From the NCBI RefSeq assembly GCF_025998535.1, contig NZ_AP024233.1, positions 2,690,001 to 2,754,000 on the forward strand: a stretch of 64,000 nucleotides of DNA, read 5' to 3'. Source of the stretch: Desulfolithobacter dissulfuricans (GTDB lineage Bacteria; Desulfobacterota; Desulfobulbia; Desulfobulbales; Desulfobulbaceae). Every line of letters begins with the position of its first letter. Position 1 is the first letter of the stretch. This document shows, piece after piece, positions 38,616 to 47,728 of this stretch. The notes beneath the pieces are model-generated. The model had not been told where the DNA came from. It searched no databases and saw only the letters and a program-made list of their open reading frames with translations. A program made the position numbers and the translations under genes.

Positions 38616-39527
38616 ATGCTCTTTTTTGAACAGCTTCTAAACGGTCTGCAGCTCGGGGTCATGCTCTTTCTCATGTCCGCCGGCCTGACCCTGGTCTTTG
38701 GCATCATGCAGGTGGTCAACCTGGCCCATGGCAGTTTCTATATGATTGGCGCTTATGTGGCGGCGACGGTGACCATGCACAGCGGCTCGTTCATGCTGGG
38801 ACTGCTCGCCGCCCTGCCGGCCGCGGCCCTGGCCGGCATGGTGGTGGAACTGCTCATTTTGCGCCGACTCTACCACCGCGACCACCTGGACCAGGTGCTG
38901 GCCACCTTTGGACTGATCTTTTTCTTCAACGAACTGACCCGGATAATCTGGGGCCGGCAGCCCCTGTTCATGGACGTGCCACCCTGGCTCGCCGGTTCGG
39001 TGGAACTGCTGCCCGGAGTCAACTATCCCGTCTACCGGCTGGCTATCATCGCGGTGGGTATCCTGGTGGCACTGTTTCTCTACCTGCTCTTCGCCCGGAC
39101 CCGCCTGGGCATGCAGATCCGGGCCGGGGCCACCAACCGGGAAATGGTGGCCGCCCTGGGGGTCAATATCCGGCTGCTCTACACCCTGATATTTGGCCTC
39201 GGCACCCTGCTGGCCGGCCTGGCCGGCGTCATGGCCGGTCCCATCCTGGCGGTGGAGGCAGGCATGGGCGAATCCATTCTGATTCTCACCTTTGTGGTTA
39301 TAGTGATCGGTGGGATCGGCTCGGTGCGCGGGGCGCTGGTCGGGGCAGTGCTGGTCGGGGTGGTGGATACCCTGGCCCGCTCCTTTCTTCCCGACCTGTT
39401 CCGCCTGTTTCTCGATTCTTCGGCCGCCGACCGGATGGGCGCCGCCCTGGCCTCCATGTCGGTCTATATCTTCATGGCCCTGATCCTCACCTGCAAACCG
39501 GCTGGCCTGTTCCCTGTCAATGACTGA
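38616..39527 (+). CDS. livH: Branched-chain amino acid-type ABC transporter permease (LivH family)
   Basis: Inner-membrane permease of 303 aa with about eight hydrophobic helices. The start LFFEQLLNGLQLGVMLFLMSAGLTLVFGIM fits LivH, read here as the region 2-31 with the marker QLLNGLQLG. The EAA-like loop lies in GAVLVGVVDTLARS. It overlaps the next permease gene by 8 nt. The symbol is by family; substrate not shown. Confidence 0.9.
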   Translation: MLFFEQLLNGLQLGVMLFLMSAGLTLVFGIMQVVNLAHGSFYMIGAYVAATVTMHSGSFMLGLLAALPAAALAGMVVELLILRRLYHRDHLDQVLATFGLIFFFNELTRIIWGRQPLFMDVPPWLAGSVELLPGVNYPVYRLAIIAVGILVALFLYLLFARTRLGMQIRAGATNREMVAALGVNIRLLYTLIFGLGTLLAGLAGVMAGPILAVEAGMGESILILTFVVIVIGGIGSVRGALVGAVLVGVVDTLARSFLPDLFRLFLDSSAADRMGAALASMSVYIFMALILTCKPAGLFPVND

Positions 39528-40542
39528 CCCCGTACCCCTGAAACATACCGGTATCCTTGCGAAGTGCAGGCGGAATGTGGCTACCATCCTGGTGTTTGGT
39601 CTGCTGCTGACTCTGCCCTGGCTGCTGGATCTCATAGACCAGCAGTACCTGCTCTCCCTGGCCACCCGGGTCCTGATCTACGGCCTGGCCGCCTCCAGCC
39701 TCAACCTGATTCTTGGCTATGGCGGCATGGTCAGCCTGGGACATGCGGCCTTCACGGGAATCGGCGGCTATACCGTGGCGATACTGGCCTTTCACAGCTA
39801 CGAAAAAACACCGATCCTCGGCTGGCTCCCCTGGCTGCAGGGTACGGAAAACGGGCTGGTGGCCTGGCCGCTGGCCATGGCCCTGGCCGCCCTGTTTGGC
39901 CTCATCACCGGCGCCATCTCCCTGCGGACCAAGGGTATGCATTTTATCATGATCACCCTGGCCTTTGCCCAGATGGTCTATTTTTTCTTCACCTCGCTGG
40001 ACACCTATGGTGGCTCGGACGGCCTCGCCCTGTACGGCCGGAACCAGCTGCCCGTCCTGGATCTCGGGTCAGACCGCAATTTCTATTTTCTCTGCCTGGG
40101 GATCCTGCTTACTTTTCTCTACCTGACGTATCGGCTGGTCCATGCCCGGTTTGGCCGGGTACTGATCGGCAGCCGGGAAAACGAACAGCGGCTCCAGGTC
40201 CTGGGCTATGCCACCTTCGGCTACAGGTTATTCTCCTACTGCCTGGCCGGAGCGGCCGCCGGACTGGCCGGAGCCCTGCTGGTGAACCAGGGAGAATTTG
40301 TCAGCCCGGGCCTGATCCACTGGACCCGTTCCGGAGAAATAATGGTCATGGTCCTGCTGGGCGGCATGGGTACCCTGACCGGACCGGTGCTTGGCGCGGC
40401 CGCCCTGCTGCTTTTGGAAGAATACCTGGCCATGTACACCGAGCACTGGATGGTCATCCTCGGGCCTTTCCTCATTCTCGTGGTCCTCTTTGCCCGGGGC
40501 GGTCTCCATGGACTCCTGTTTGGTCAAAAGGAAGGGTCATGA
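39520..40542 (+). CDS. livM: Branched-chain amino acid-type ABC transporter permease (LivM family)
   Basis: Second permease, 340 aa, with 9-10 helices and the conserved ASSLNLILGYGGMVSLGHAAF segment, split here as SLNLILGYGG and SLGHAAF. It pairs with LivH in the membrane. Its last bases overlap the next start (ATGA). Confidence 0.9.
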   Translation: MTDPVPLKHTGILAKCRRNVATILVFGLLLTLPWLLDLIDQQYLLSLATRVLIYGLAASSLNLILGYGGMVSLGHAAFTGIGGYTVAILAFHSYEKTPILGWLPWLQGTENGLVAWPLAMALAALFGLITGAISLRTKGMHFIMITLAFAQMVYFFFTSLDTYGGSDGLALYGRNQLPVLDLGSDRNFYFLCLGILLTFLYLTYRLVHARFGRVLIGSRENEQRLQVLGYATFGYRLFSYCLAGAAAGLAGALLVNQGEFVSPGLIHWTRSGEIMVMVLLGGMGTLTGPVLGAAALLLLEEYLAMYTEHWMVILGPFLILVVLFARGGLHGLLFGQKEGS

Positions 40543-41288
40543 CCGAGCCTCTGCTCCAGCTGCGAAACATTCAAAAATCCTTTGGTGGACTGCGGGTCTG
40601 CGACCAGATCGACCTGGCAGTGGTCCCTGGTGAACTGCACGCTCTCATCGGTCCCAACGGGGCTGGCAAGACCACTCTCCTGAACCTGATCACCGGCTTG
40701 CTGGAAGCCGACAGCGGGACCCTGCTTTTCAAGAAAAAGGATATCACCACAAGTCCTGTCCATGTCCGGGCCCGGCTCGGCATGGCCCGCTCTTTTCAGA
40801 TCACCTCTCTTTTCCAGGGTTTTACCGTTAAGGAAAACATCATGCTTGCCGTGCAGGCCCTTGACGGTTCCAGCTACCGGTTCTGGAAACGGGCGGACTC
40901 TGATCCGAACCTGGTGGAACCAAGCCGCCACATCATGGAGCGCATGGGGCTTTTGCACAGGGCCGGGATGCCGGCCTCGCAGCTTTCCCATGGCGAACAG
41001 CGACTGCTGGAATTGGGCATGGCCCTGGCCACCGAACCGGACCTGCTGCTCCTGGACGAACCCATGGCCGGGCTGGGGCCGGGCAGTACCCGAAAAATGA
41101 CGGAGCTGATCCGGCAACTCAAAGGCTCGCTCACCATCGTGCTGGTTGAGCACGACATGCAGGCGGTCTTTTCCCTGGCTGACCGGATAACGGTTCTGGT
41201 CCAGGGACAGGTTACCGCCACCGGGACCCCGGACACCATCCGGGCCAATCCCCTGGTACAGGAGGCCTACCTGGGAACGTCATGCTGA
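40539..41288 (+). CDS. livG: Branched-chain amino acid-type ABC transporter ATP-binding protein (LivG family)
   Basis: ATPase of the importer, 249 aa. Walker A GPNGAGKT, signature LSHGEQR, Walker B LLLLDEP, and the family C-terminus ending near VQEAYLG. The signature is a variant of LSGGQ with His in place of Gly. Stop and start overlap both neighbours. Confidence 0.93.
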   Translation: MTEPLLQLRNIQKSFGGLRVCDQIDLAVVPGELHALIGPNGAGKTTLLNLITGLLEADSGTLLFKKKDITTSPVHVRARLGMARSFQITSLFQGFTVKENIMLAVQALDGSSYRFWKRADSDPNLVEPSRHIMERMGLLHRAGMPASQLSHGEQRLLELGMALATEPDLLLLDEPMAGLGPGSTRKMTELIRQLKGSLTIVLVEHDMQAVFSLADRITVLVQGQVTATGTPDTIRANPLVQEAYLGTSC

Positions 41289-41983
41289 AACTGGAAGGGG
41301 TGGAAACATTTTACGGCAACGCCCAGGCCCTGTTCGGCGTCTCCTTTACCGTCGGCCCGGGGGAGGTGGTGGCCATCATGGGCCGCAACGGTATGGGCAA
41401 GACCACGGTCATCCGCTCGATCATGGGCCTGACTCCACCGGCCGGAGGCACCATCACCTACCACGGGCACCCCCTCCACACCCTGCCCTCATTCAGGATC
41501 GCCCGCCTTGGTATCGGCCTTGTCCCGGAAGGACGCCAAATCTTCCCCACCCTCACGGTACGGGAAAACCTGCTGGCCGTGGCCGCCAACTACAGCCACA
41601 GTTCCAGGCCCTACAACCTGGAGCGGGTGGTCTCCATCTTTCCCCGGCTGGCGGAACGGCTCGACCACCTGGGCCGGGAGCTGTCCGGTGGCGAGCAGCA
41701 GATGCTGGCCATAGCCCGGGCCCTGATGATCAATCCCTCGCTCCTGCTGCTGGACGAGGCCACCGAGGGCCTGGCACCCATCATCTGCGAGGAGATCTGG
41801 CAGGGACTGACCATTCTCAAGGATCGGGGACTCTCCATCCTGGTGGTGGACAAGAACATCGACGCCCTGCTCCGGATCTCCAACCGGTGCTGTGTCATGG
41901 AAAAGGGCCGGGTTGTCTGGAGCGACACTGCTCCTTTCCGGGCCTTCACAGACCAGGTAAAGATGCGCTACCTTGGCGTGTAG
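41282..41983 (+). CDS. livF: Branched-chain amino acid-type ABC transporter ATP-binding protein (LivF family)
   Basis: Second ATPase, 233 aa. Walker A GRNGMGKT, canonical LSGGEQQ, Walker B LLLLDEAT and the LivF-type C-terminus (ALLRISNRCCVMEKGRV). It overlaps the end of the previous ATPase by 7 nt and closes the operon. Confidence 0.93.
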   Translation: MLKLEGVETFYGNAQALFGVSFTVGPGEVVAIMGRNGMGKTTVIRSIMGLTPPAGGTITYHGHPLHTLPSFRIARLGIGLVPEGRQIFPTLTVRENLLAVAANYSHSSRPYNLERVVSIFPRLAERLDHLGRELSGGEQQMLAIARALMINPSLLLLDEATEGLAPIICEEIWQGLTILKDRGLSILVVDKNIDALLRISNRCCVMEKGRVVWSDTAPFRAFTDQVKMRYLGV

Positions 41984-42222
41984 CTGAACCACCCCCCTTC
42001 CCAGGCCCCGGTTCTTTCCTCGGCTCCCAATCTTCCCCCCTGCCCCACCGGCTTCTTCGGCTTCCGCACGGCATAACCTCCCCATCTTGATCCAGTGAAA
42101 AAAAGGTGTCACGGTCTATGCCTCAAGAGGGCACACTCTATACTCTCCTGATCCTGAGCATGGGCATTCCTACCCGGAAAACCTTAGCAAAAATAAAAAT
42201 TACTTTCAGAAAAGATTAATTC

Positions 42223-42270
42223 TTGACAAAGATAGGCAAATAAAACATACTCTCAATAAATAATAATTAC
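42223..42270 (+). promoter_or_regulatory. Promoter and PerR/Fur-like box of the regulator-catalase unit
   Basis: TTGACA (42223-42228), 17 nt, CATACT (42246-42251). Directly after it lies ATAATAATTAC (42260-42270), which matches the Fur-family core ATAATnATTAT at 9 of 10 fixed positions. A box overlapping the start point would let the regulator repress itself. In 41984-42222 I see nothing else except C-rich sequence. Confidence 0.6.
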
Positions 42271-42285
42271 TACCAACGATCAATT

Positions 42286-42750
42286 ATGCCTGTTACCAAG
42301 GAACAGATAGCCCGTTTTGAAGCAGCATGCCGGACCCATGGACTCAAGATTACCCAACAGCGGTTGGAGATCTACCGAACCCTGCACCAGTCCACCAGTC
42401 ACCCTTCGGCTGAAGCCCTCTACAGGCAACTGGTCCGGCTGATGCCCACCCTGTCACTGGATACGGTGTATCGAACCCTGGCCACCTTTGAGGAGCTTGG
42501 CCTGGTGAAGCGGGTGGAGACCACCGGTAACCAGTCCCGTTTTGAGGCCAGAACCGAACAGCACCACCATTTTTTCTGCGATAATTGCGGCCAGCTGCTG
42601 GATTTCACCTGGCCCACCTTTGACTCCATGCCCCTGCCCGATGAGCTGGAACAAATGGGGCAGATCCGGGAAAAGAACCTGGTCCTTCACGGCCTGTGTT
42701 CCCGCTGCCTGGCAGGAAAAAACAACAACAAACAGAACACCGGACCATGA
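42286..42750 (+). CDS. perR: Fur-family regulator, PerR-like
   Basis: Metal-dependent peroxide-sensing or iron-responsive repressor. An N-terminal winged helix (DTVYRTLATFEELGLV, about residues 60-75) is followed by a dimerisation domain with the metal-binding HHHFFCDNCG and the second Cys pair CSRC, the structural Zn site. At 154 aa it is Fur-sized. It lies directly ahead of catalase, and this neighbourhood makes PerR more likely than Fur. The residues that separate the two cannot be decided by eye. Confidence 0.85.
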   Translation: MPVTKEQIARFEAACRTHGLKITQQRLEIYRTLHQSTSHPSAEALYRQLVRLMPTLSLDTVYRTLATFEELGLVKRVETTGNQSRFEARTEQHHHFFCDNCGQLLDFTWPTFDSMPLPDELEQMGQIREKNLVLHGLCSRCLAGKNNNKQNTGP

Positions 42751-42906
42751 GTTGAGGCAGCCGCTCACCCGGGCTCACCGCCACAGACCCAAAACAGTCT
42801 ATGCACCGCGGTGCAGCAGGAAGAGGCAAAATCCTGCGGAATGGATAACCACTCATCCCTCAAGATCTCTGCCGCCACAACACCAAAAAAATCAGGAGAC
42901 TATGAA

Positions 42907-44364
42907 ATGTCGGAAAAGAAGAAATTGACCAGTAACGGCGGAGCACCGGTGGGTGACAACCAGAACGTACTGACCGCCGGTCCCCGCGGACCGATGCTGC
43001 TGCAGGATGTATGGTTCCTGGAAAAACTTGCCCATTTTGACAGGGAGGTTATTCCCGAGCGTCGGATGCATGCCAAGGGGTCAGGTGCCTACGGCACCTT
43101 TACGGTTACCCACGACATCACCCGCTACACCCGGGCAAAGATCTTTTCCCAGGTGGGCAAGAAAACCGAACTCTTCGCCCGCTTCTCCACCGTGGCCGGC
43201 GAACGGGGCGCGGCGGACGCAGAGCGGGATATCCGCGGCTTTGCGCTCAAGTTCTACACCGAGGAGGGCAACTGGGATCTGGTGGGCAACAACACACCGG
43301 TATTTTTTCTCAGGGACCCGCTGAAATTCCCGGATCTCAACCATGCGGTCAAACGCGATCCGCGCAACAACATGCGCAGTGCAAAAAACAACTGGGATTT
43401 CTGGACCCTGCTGCCCGAGGCCCTGCACCAGGTCACCATCACCATGAGTGACCGCGGCATCCCGGCAAGCTACCGGCACATGCACGGGTTCGGCAGCCAT
43501 ACCTTCAGCCTGATCAACAGCGATAACGAGCGGTTCTGGGTCAAGTTCCATTTCCACACCCAGCAGGGTATCAAGAACCTGACCGATGCCGAGGCCGAAG
43601 CCCTGATCGGCCGGGACCGGGAAAGCCATCAGCGGGACCTGTACGAAAGCATAGAAAACGGTAATTTTCCCCGCTGGACCATGTACATCCAGGTCATGGA
43701 GGAAAAAGAGGCCGCCAACTGCCCCTATAATCCCTTTGATCTGACCAAGATCTGGTACCACAAGGACTATCCGCTGATCAAAGTGGGAGAACTGGAGTTG
43801 AACCGGAACCCGGAAAACTATTTTGCCGAGGTGGAGCAGTCTGCCTTCAATCCCGCCAGCGTGGTGCCGGGGATCGGATTTTCTCCGGACAAGATGCTGC
43901 AGGGCCGTCTCTTTTCCTACGGCGACGCCCAGCGTTATCGATTGGGAGTCAACCATCAGCAGATCCCGGTCAATGCCCCGAAGTGTCCCTTTCACAACTA
44001 CCACCGCGACGGCGCCATGCGGGTGGACGGCAACCACGGCAGCACCATTGGGTATGAACCCAACAGTTATGGCGAATGGCAGGATCAGCCTGATTTCACC
44101 GAACCGCCGCTTTCCCTGGAAGGGGCAGCCGCTCACTGGAATCACCGGGAAGATGACGATTACTATACCCAGCCCGGCAAGCTCTTTCGCCTGATGAGCC
44201 CCGAGCAGCAGCAGGTGCTGTTTGAAAATACGTCCCGGGCCATGGGTGATGCGCCAAGGGAAATCAAACTGCGCCATATCGGCAACTGCATGAAGGCCGA
44301 TCCCGCCTATGGCCGAGGTGTGGCCAAGGCAGCCGGTATCCCCATGGATGAGCTCTCCGACTGA
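42907..44364 (+). CDS. katA: Catalase (haem, clade 3-like)
   Basis: Splits hydrogen peroxide. Catalytic His is H55 in [12 protein letters not shown]; Asn lies in the VGNNTPVFF block; the proximal haem ligand Tyr is in [14 protein letters not shown]. At 485 aa it is a small-subunit catalase. The ATG at 42907 has AGGAG 8 nt before it, so the in-frame ATG at 42811 is not used. It is probably controlled by the PerR-like gene just before it. Haem comes from the hemA pathway in this window and elsewhere. Confidence 0.95.
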   Translation: MSEKKKLTSNGGAPVGDNQNVLTAGPRGPMLLQDVWFLEKLAHFDREVIPERRMHAKGSGAYGTFTVTHDITRYTRAKIFSQVGKKTELFARFSTVAGERGAADAERDIRGFALKFYTEEGNWDLVGNNTPVFFLRDPLKFPDLNHAVKRDPRNNMRSAKNNWDFWTLLPEALHQVTITMSDRGIPASYRHMHGFGSHTFSLINSDNERFWVKFHFHTQQGIKNLTDAEAEALIGRDRESHQRDLYESIENGNFPRWTMYIQVMEEKEAANCPYNPFDLTKIWYHKDYPLIKVGELELNRNPENYFAEVEQSAFNPASVVPGIGFSPDKMLQGRLFSYGDAQRYRLGVNHQQIPVNAPKCPFHNYHRDGAMRVDGNHGSTIGYEPNSYGEWQDQPDFTEPPLSLEGAAAHWNHREDDDYYTQPGKLFRLMSPEQQQVLFENTSRAMGDAPREIKLRHIGNCMKADPAYGRGVAKAAGIPMDELSD

Positions 44365-44410
44365 CACTCCGATCCGGCAACCGGACATGAACAACAGTCA
44401 GGATCCAGGT

Positions 44411-44442
44411 GTCTCCCGGCCGTCGACCGGCAGCCGGGAGAC
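44411..44442. terminator. Convergent hairpin between katA and biotin ligase
   Basis: GTCTCCCGGC (44411-44420) pairs perfectly with GCCGGGAGAC (44433-44442). The T-tracts are weak on both sides, so termination strength is uncertain. Confidence 0.5.
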
Positions 44443-44448
44443 TGGGTT

Positions 44449-45357
44449 TCACAGATAGACAATCTCGCCGGAATACTCCACCAGCCGTCCACCGTCATCC
44501 AGTCTCAGCACCAGCCCGCCCTGATTATCCACCGCTTCCACCCGGGCCTCGTAAAGTGGTGAGCGCTGGACATCAAAGCCGTAGCGTACCCGTTTCCCCA
44601 CACTGTCACTGAGGCGTCGCCAGCCTGCCAGCACCAGGTCTTCTTCCCGGTCATTTTCAAGTTCCAGTTCCTCCTGGTAATGAACCAGGCCCAGATTCCA
44701 GGAGAGCCGGGCCAGCAGGCAGCGGGCGGCAAGCCCCAGATCCACCTCCCTGCCGGTCTCCAGGGCGACACTGGTGGCTGTTCCCTCCAATTCTGCAGGA
44801 AAACAACTGTTGTTCACGTTCATGCCTATACCGAGGAGATAAAACCGCTCACCTGCCGGACTGATATGGGTCTGAGACAGCACGCCGCAGAGTTTCCTTC
44901 CCTGCACATGGATATCATTGACCCATTTGATGGCCGCTTTTTCGACCTGGAGAAAACGGGCTGTTTCGCAGCAGGCCACGCCCACGGCCAGGGGAAGCAG
45001 GCCGGCGTAGCGGGGCAGCAGAGTATCGGCCCAGGCCAGGGCCAGCCACAGGCCACCGGGCGGGGCATACCAGTTGCGGTCAAAACGACCGTTCGATCCG
45101 TTCAAGGCCCCGGCAAGAACCACGGTGCCGCTTGCCAGGGTCGAACCCTCTTCTTCCGCCGACCGGATAAGCTCCCGCAGCCGATCCATGCAGCGATCCA
45201 GTCGGGTATGCTGTTCGATAACAGAACCGACCACAGCCCCGTAGCGATATATCTTGCCGATGGCCTCATCATCCAGGGCCGGGCCAGGAAAAGATGGAGC
45301 TGATCTGTGGAGAAAATGGAGGATATCGTGGTGGGCCAGCGGGAACAAACCTGTCAC
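44449..45357 (-). CDS. birA: Biotin--[acetyl-CoA-carboxylase] ligase (BPL, no DNA-binding domain)
   Basis: Attaches biotin to a carrier lysine. The ligase motif occurs as NGRFDRNWYAPPGGL and the substrate-binding KWVNDIHVQGRKLCGVLSQ, followed by GIGMNVN and a C-terminal SH3-like domain. The N-terminal HTH of BirA is absent, so it cannot be a biotin repressor by that route. The start is probably the GTG at 45357, without a clear Shine-Dalgarno. It follows the carrier-like gene at 45410 on the same strand by 52 nt and may modify that protein. Confidence 0.82.
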   Translation of the reverse strand: MTGLFPLAHHDILHFLHRSAPSFPGPALDDEAIGKIYRYGAVVGSVIEQHTRLDRCMDRLRELIRSAEEEGSTLASGTVVLAGALNGSNGRFDRNWYAPPGGLWLALAWADTLLPRYAGLLPLAVGVACCETARFLQVEKAAIKWVNDIHVQGRKLCGVLSQTHISPAGERFYLLGIGMNVNNSCFPAELEGTATSVALETGREVDLGLAARCLLARLSWNLGLVHYQEELELENDREEDLVLAGWRRLSDSVGKRVRYGFDVQRSPLYEARVEAVDNQGGLVLRLDDGGRLVEYSGEIVYL

Positions 45358-45409
45358 CGAAACCGGGCGCCGTTCACGGGCCGAGCGGATCCTGGGCGCA
45401 AGCCGGGAT

Positions 45410-46060
45410 TCAGTCCCACTCGGCCTTGACCCGCGTTATGATCTTCTGCACCAGTGGTAGTTTCTCCTCGGCACAGACACCAAAGAGAGGAACACCCTGA
45501 TCCACGGAATCGCCCGGCTTGAAGTAGACGGAATGGATAATGCCCGGTTCACCGGTATAGAACACCGGGGTGTCGCGTTTCATCAGCGACATGGTGATAA
45601 TCTCGTCTCCGGGATGGATCATCACCGAGCGGGCCCCTTTCTGATTGATCCTGGCCTGGATATCCATGGCAAAATAGTAGCGGGCCCGTTCCGGGGCCGG
45701 GAAGAGATAGAGAACCTCCTGGAGGATCGCCTCGATGATCTCTTTCTTCTTCAGGGGATGGCGGATGGTGAGCAATTTTTCGCCGGCCTCGACAAACTGC
45801 CCTTCCAACTCGCCGCGGATCATGGAGACCGTACCGTTGGTCCGGGCGGAGACGATCTTGGGATTGCGCTCGCGGGTTATCTCATAGAGCGGTGTGCCGG
45901 GAATATGTTTCCACTCACCGGTTGGCCCCTTCACCTCGGCACCATCCTCGACCAGAAAGCGCACCTTGCCGGTGTGGATGGCTTCCATGTCCACATAATC
46001 GTAGGGGTCGGACCGATAGCGGCTGATTATTTCGTCAAAATGGATTTCCTGCTGGGACAC
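45410..46060 (-). CDS. Biotin/lipoyl carrier-like protein with a possible biotinylation lysine
   Basis: 216 aa. Two carrier-like halves are visible. About residues 60-100 (SARTNGTVSMIRGELEGQFVEAGEKLLTI) resemble a lipoyl hairpin. Residues 148-195 align with the biotinyl domain: GDEIITMSLMKRD corresponds to the BCCP pattern GDxxxxxEAMKM, placing the acceptor at K161, and GIIHSVYFKPGDSVDQGVPLFGV matches the second half. It is therefore a divergent biotin carrier rather than a typical AccB. The next gene is a biotin ligase, which fits. No carboxylase subunit is near. Confidence 0.65.
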   Translation of the reverse strand: MSQQEIHFDEIISRYRSDPYDYVDMEAIHTGKVRFLVEDGAEVKGPTGEWKHIPGTPLYEITRERNPKIVSARTNGTVSMIRGELEGQFVEAGEKLLTIRHPLKKKEIIEAILQEVLYLFPAPERARYYFAMDIQARINQKGARSVMIHPGDEIITMSLMKRDTPVFYTGEPGIIHSVYFKPGDSVDQGVPLFGVCAEEKLPLVQKIITRVKAEWD

Positions 46061-46199
46061 GGGTCTTGTCTGGTCTCTCTTGGCCGGCCGGACCGGCAGT
46101 TTTTCTCTGGCTTCAGTCCCTCAGGTCGTGGCCTGAAGCCGCCATACTTACCATACTTATTTTTCAGGCTACCCTTCAGTTGTCAACAGGGTCGGGACT

Positions 46200-46742
46200 T
46201 CAGTGGCCACCACCGGTTTCATGTCCTGTCTCCTCCCCACCGTGTCCAGCCGCGCCGGATGCGGCTTCACCATGACCACCCTCGTGCCGGTGGAGGGAGA
46301 AGACCGGTTCGGTCACCAGCTCGAAATCAACAAGCCGGCAGCTCAGGGCCTCGGCTCGGCTGTTGACATAACGCGAAGTCATGGAGACATGCCCCATGGT
46401 CTTGCCCGCGGGCAGGATACCGCTCAAGAGAAACGGCTCCCGGTCCAGGTAGCGGCCGCTCCTGTCGAAGAACTCGCAGAGGATCTCGATATTTCTCACA
46501 TCGTGCTCACTAGCGTTGCCGAGCACAAATTCAGCGCTGACGATGTTTGACTGCTGCTCACCAAGGTTATAGTCGACAAGCGTCACCTTATCCATGAACG
46601 GGGCTGCCTCCGCGGACGGTTCCGGCTCCGAGACCAGGAGCCCCTTCGGGGTAAGGGCCGAACCGATCCTGGTGACACCGGTTATCACCAGAAGTAACAG
46701 CGCCACACACAGAGCAAAATTTGCCCAAAACTGCTTGTTCAT
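46200..46742 (-). CDS. Membrane-anchored protein with a His-rich C-terminus, 180 aa
   Basis: Not recognised. One N-terminal transmembrane helix (about 8-27) is followed by a beta-rich extracytoplasmic domain (TLVDYNLGEQQSNIVSAEFVLGNASEHDVRNIEI region), and a tail rich in His, Gly and Glu ending near HETGGGH. The tail could bind metal. The domain looks like a FxLYD/DUF-type immunoglobulin fold. The ATG at 46742 has AAGGAGG 5 nt before it; the longer open frame is not used. Its promoter carries a palindrome. Confidence 0.72.
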   Translation of the reverse strand: MNKQFWANFALCVALLLLVITGVTRIGSALTPKGLLVSEPEPSAEAAPFMDKVTLVDYNLGEQQSNIVSAEFVLGNASEHDVRNIEILCEFFDRSGRYLDREPFLLSGILPAGKTMGHVSMTSRYVNSRAEALSCRLVDFELVTEPVFSLHRHEGGHGEAASGAAGHGGEETGHETGGGH

Positions 46743-46768
46743 GGTATCCTCCTTGATTCGGTGGAAAT

Positions 46769-46829
46769 ACGGTTTGCAAACCGTGCATTTTACCCTGCAG
46801 TTTATACTTTCACTTTGACAAGATAGCAA
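46769..46829 (-). promoter_or_regulatory. Promoter and palindrome upstream of the His-rich protein gene
   Basis: On the minus strand TTGCTA (plus 46824-46829), 17 nt, TATAAA (plus 46801-46806). Downstream of the expected start lies ACGGTTTGCAAACCGT (46769-46784), a perfect 16-bp palindrome, 27 nt before the ATG. This may be an operator or a leader hairpin. Confidence 0.6.
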
Positions 46830-46984
46830 GGCTATTTTAGTTTGAACAGGGTGACCACCCATCCTGCGCAAAACAAAAAACCTCATGATTACAAATAGTT
46901 TTAAGTTCAATCCATTACCATCCGGCACCACACTGCTCCGGGAGTGTTTGCGGACAGGCAGGTTGGCAGGCCACCGGGCATCCC

Positions 46985-47728
46985 ATGGAAGCAGATAAGA
47001 TCTACATAAACGGTACAGTCCAGGAGGACTTCACCTTCAACGAACGGGTGGCCGAGGTCTTCGATGACATGGTCTGCCGCTCTGTGCCCTTCTATGGGGC
47101 GGTGATCGACTGTATTGCCGGCCTGCTCCGGCAGATGGCCTGTCCGGGGGCCACGCTCTTTGACCTGGGCTGCTCCACCGGCTCGACTCTGCTGGAACTC
47201 AGCCGGAGACTCGAGGACCTGGACATGCGCTTCATCGGGGTCGACAACGCCCCGGCCATGCTGGAGAAAGCCCGACGCAAGGCGGCCATGTTTTCCCGCA
47301 CCGGTGACATCCGCTTTGTCGAAGCCGACATCACCTCGGTGGACCTGTCAGGGGCTGATATCATTATCTGCAACTATACCCTGCAGTTCGTGCGTCCCCT
47401 GGTCCGTCAGGACTTTGTCAACCGGCTGGCCCGCCACCTCTCCCCTGGCGGCATCCTGATCATCAGTGAAAAGATCATCAGCCATGATCCGCGCCTCAAC
47501 CGGGAATACATCAACATGTACCACCGGTTCAAACGCCAGCACGGCTATTCGGAACTGGAGATCGCCGCCAAACGCGAGGCCCTGGAAAACGTCCTGATTC
47601 CCTTTTCCATCCAGGAGAACATGGAACTGCTGCGCCAGGCCGGCTTCACCTCGGTGGAAACATTTTTCCAGTGGTGCAATTTCGCATCCTTTATCGCTGT
47701 CAAACCTCCGGAAGGTCAGGATGGATAG
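46985..47728 (+). CDS. cmoA: Carboxy-S-adenosyl-L-methionine synthase CmoA
   Basis: Makes carboxy-SAM from SAM and prephenate for tRNA wobble uridine modification (cmo5U). SAM motif FDLGCSTGSTLLEL near residue 58, then the CmoA-type NYTLQFVRP and LSPGGILIISEKI. At 247 aa it is full length and overlaps cmoB by 8 nt. Confidence 0.92.
   Translation: MEADKIYINGTVQEDFTFNERVAEVFDDMVCRSVPFYGAVIDCIAGLLRQMACPGATLFDLGCSTGSTLLELSRRLEDLDMRFIGVDNAPAMLEKARRKAAMFSRTGDIRFVEADITSVDLSGADIIICNYTLQFVRPLVRQDFVNRLARHLSPGGILIISEKIISHDPRLNREYINMYHRFKRQHGYSELEIAAKREALENVLIPFSIQENMELLRQAGFTSVETFFQWCNFASFIAVKPPEGQDG

Noticed and set aside
39564-41288. 574-aa frame covering livM and livG
   Set aside because: Only its C-terminal 249 residues are real (livG, from 40539); the rest is livM read in another frame.
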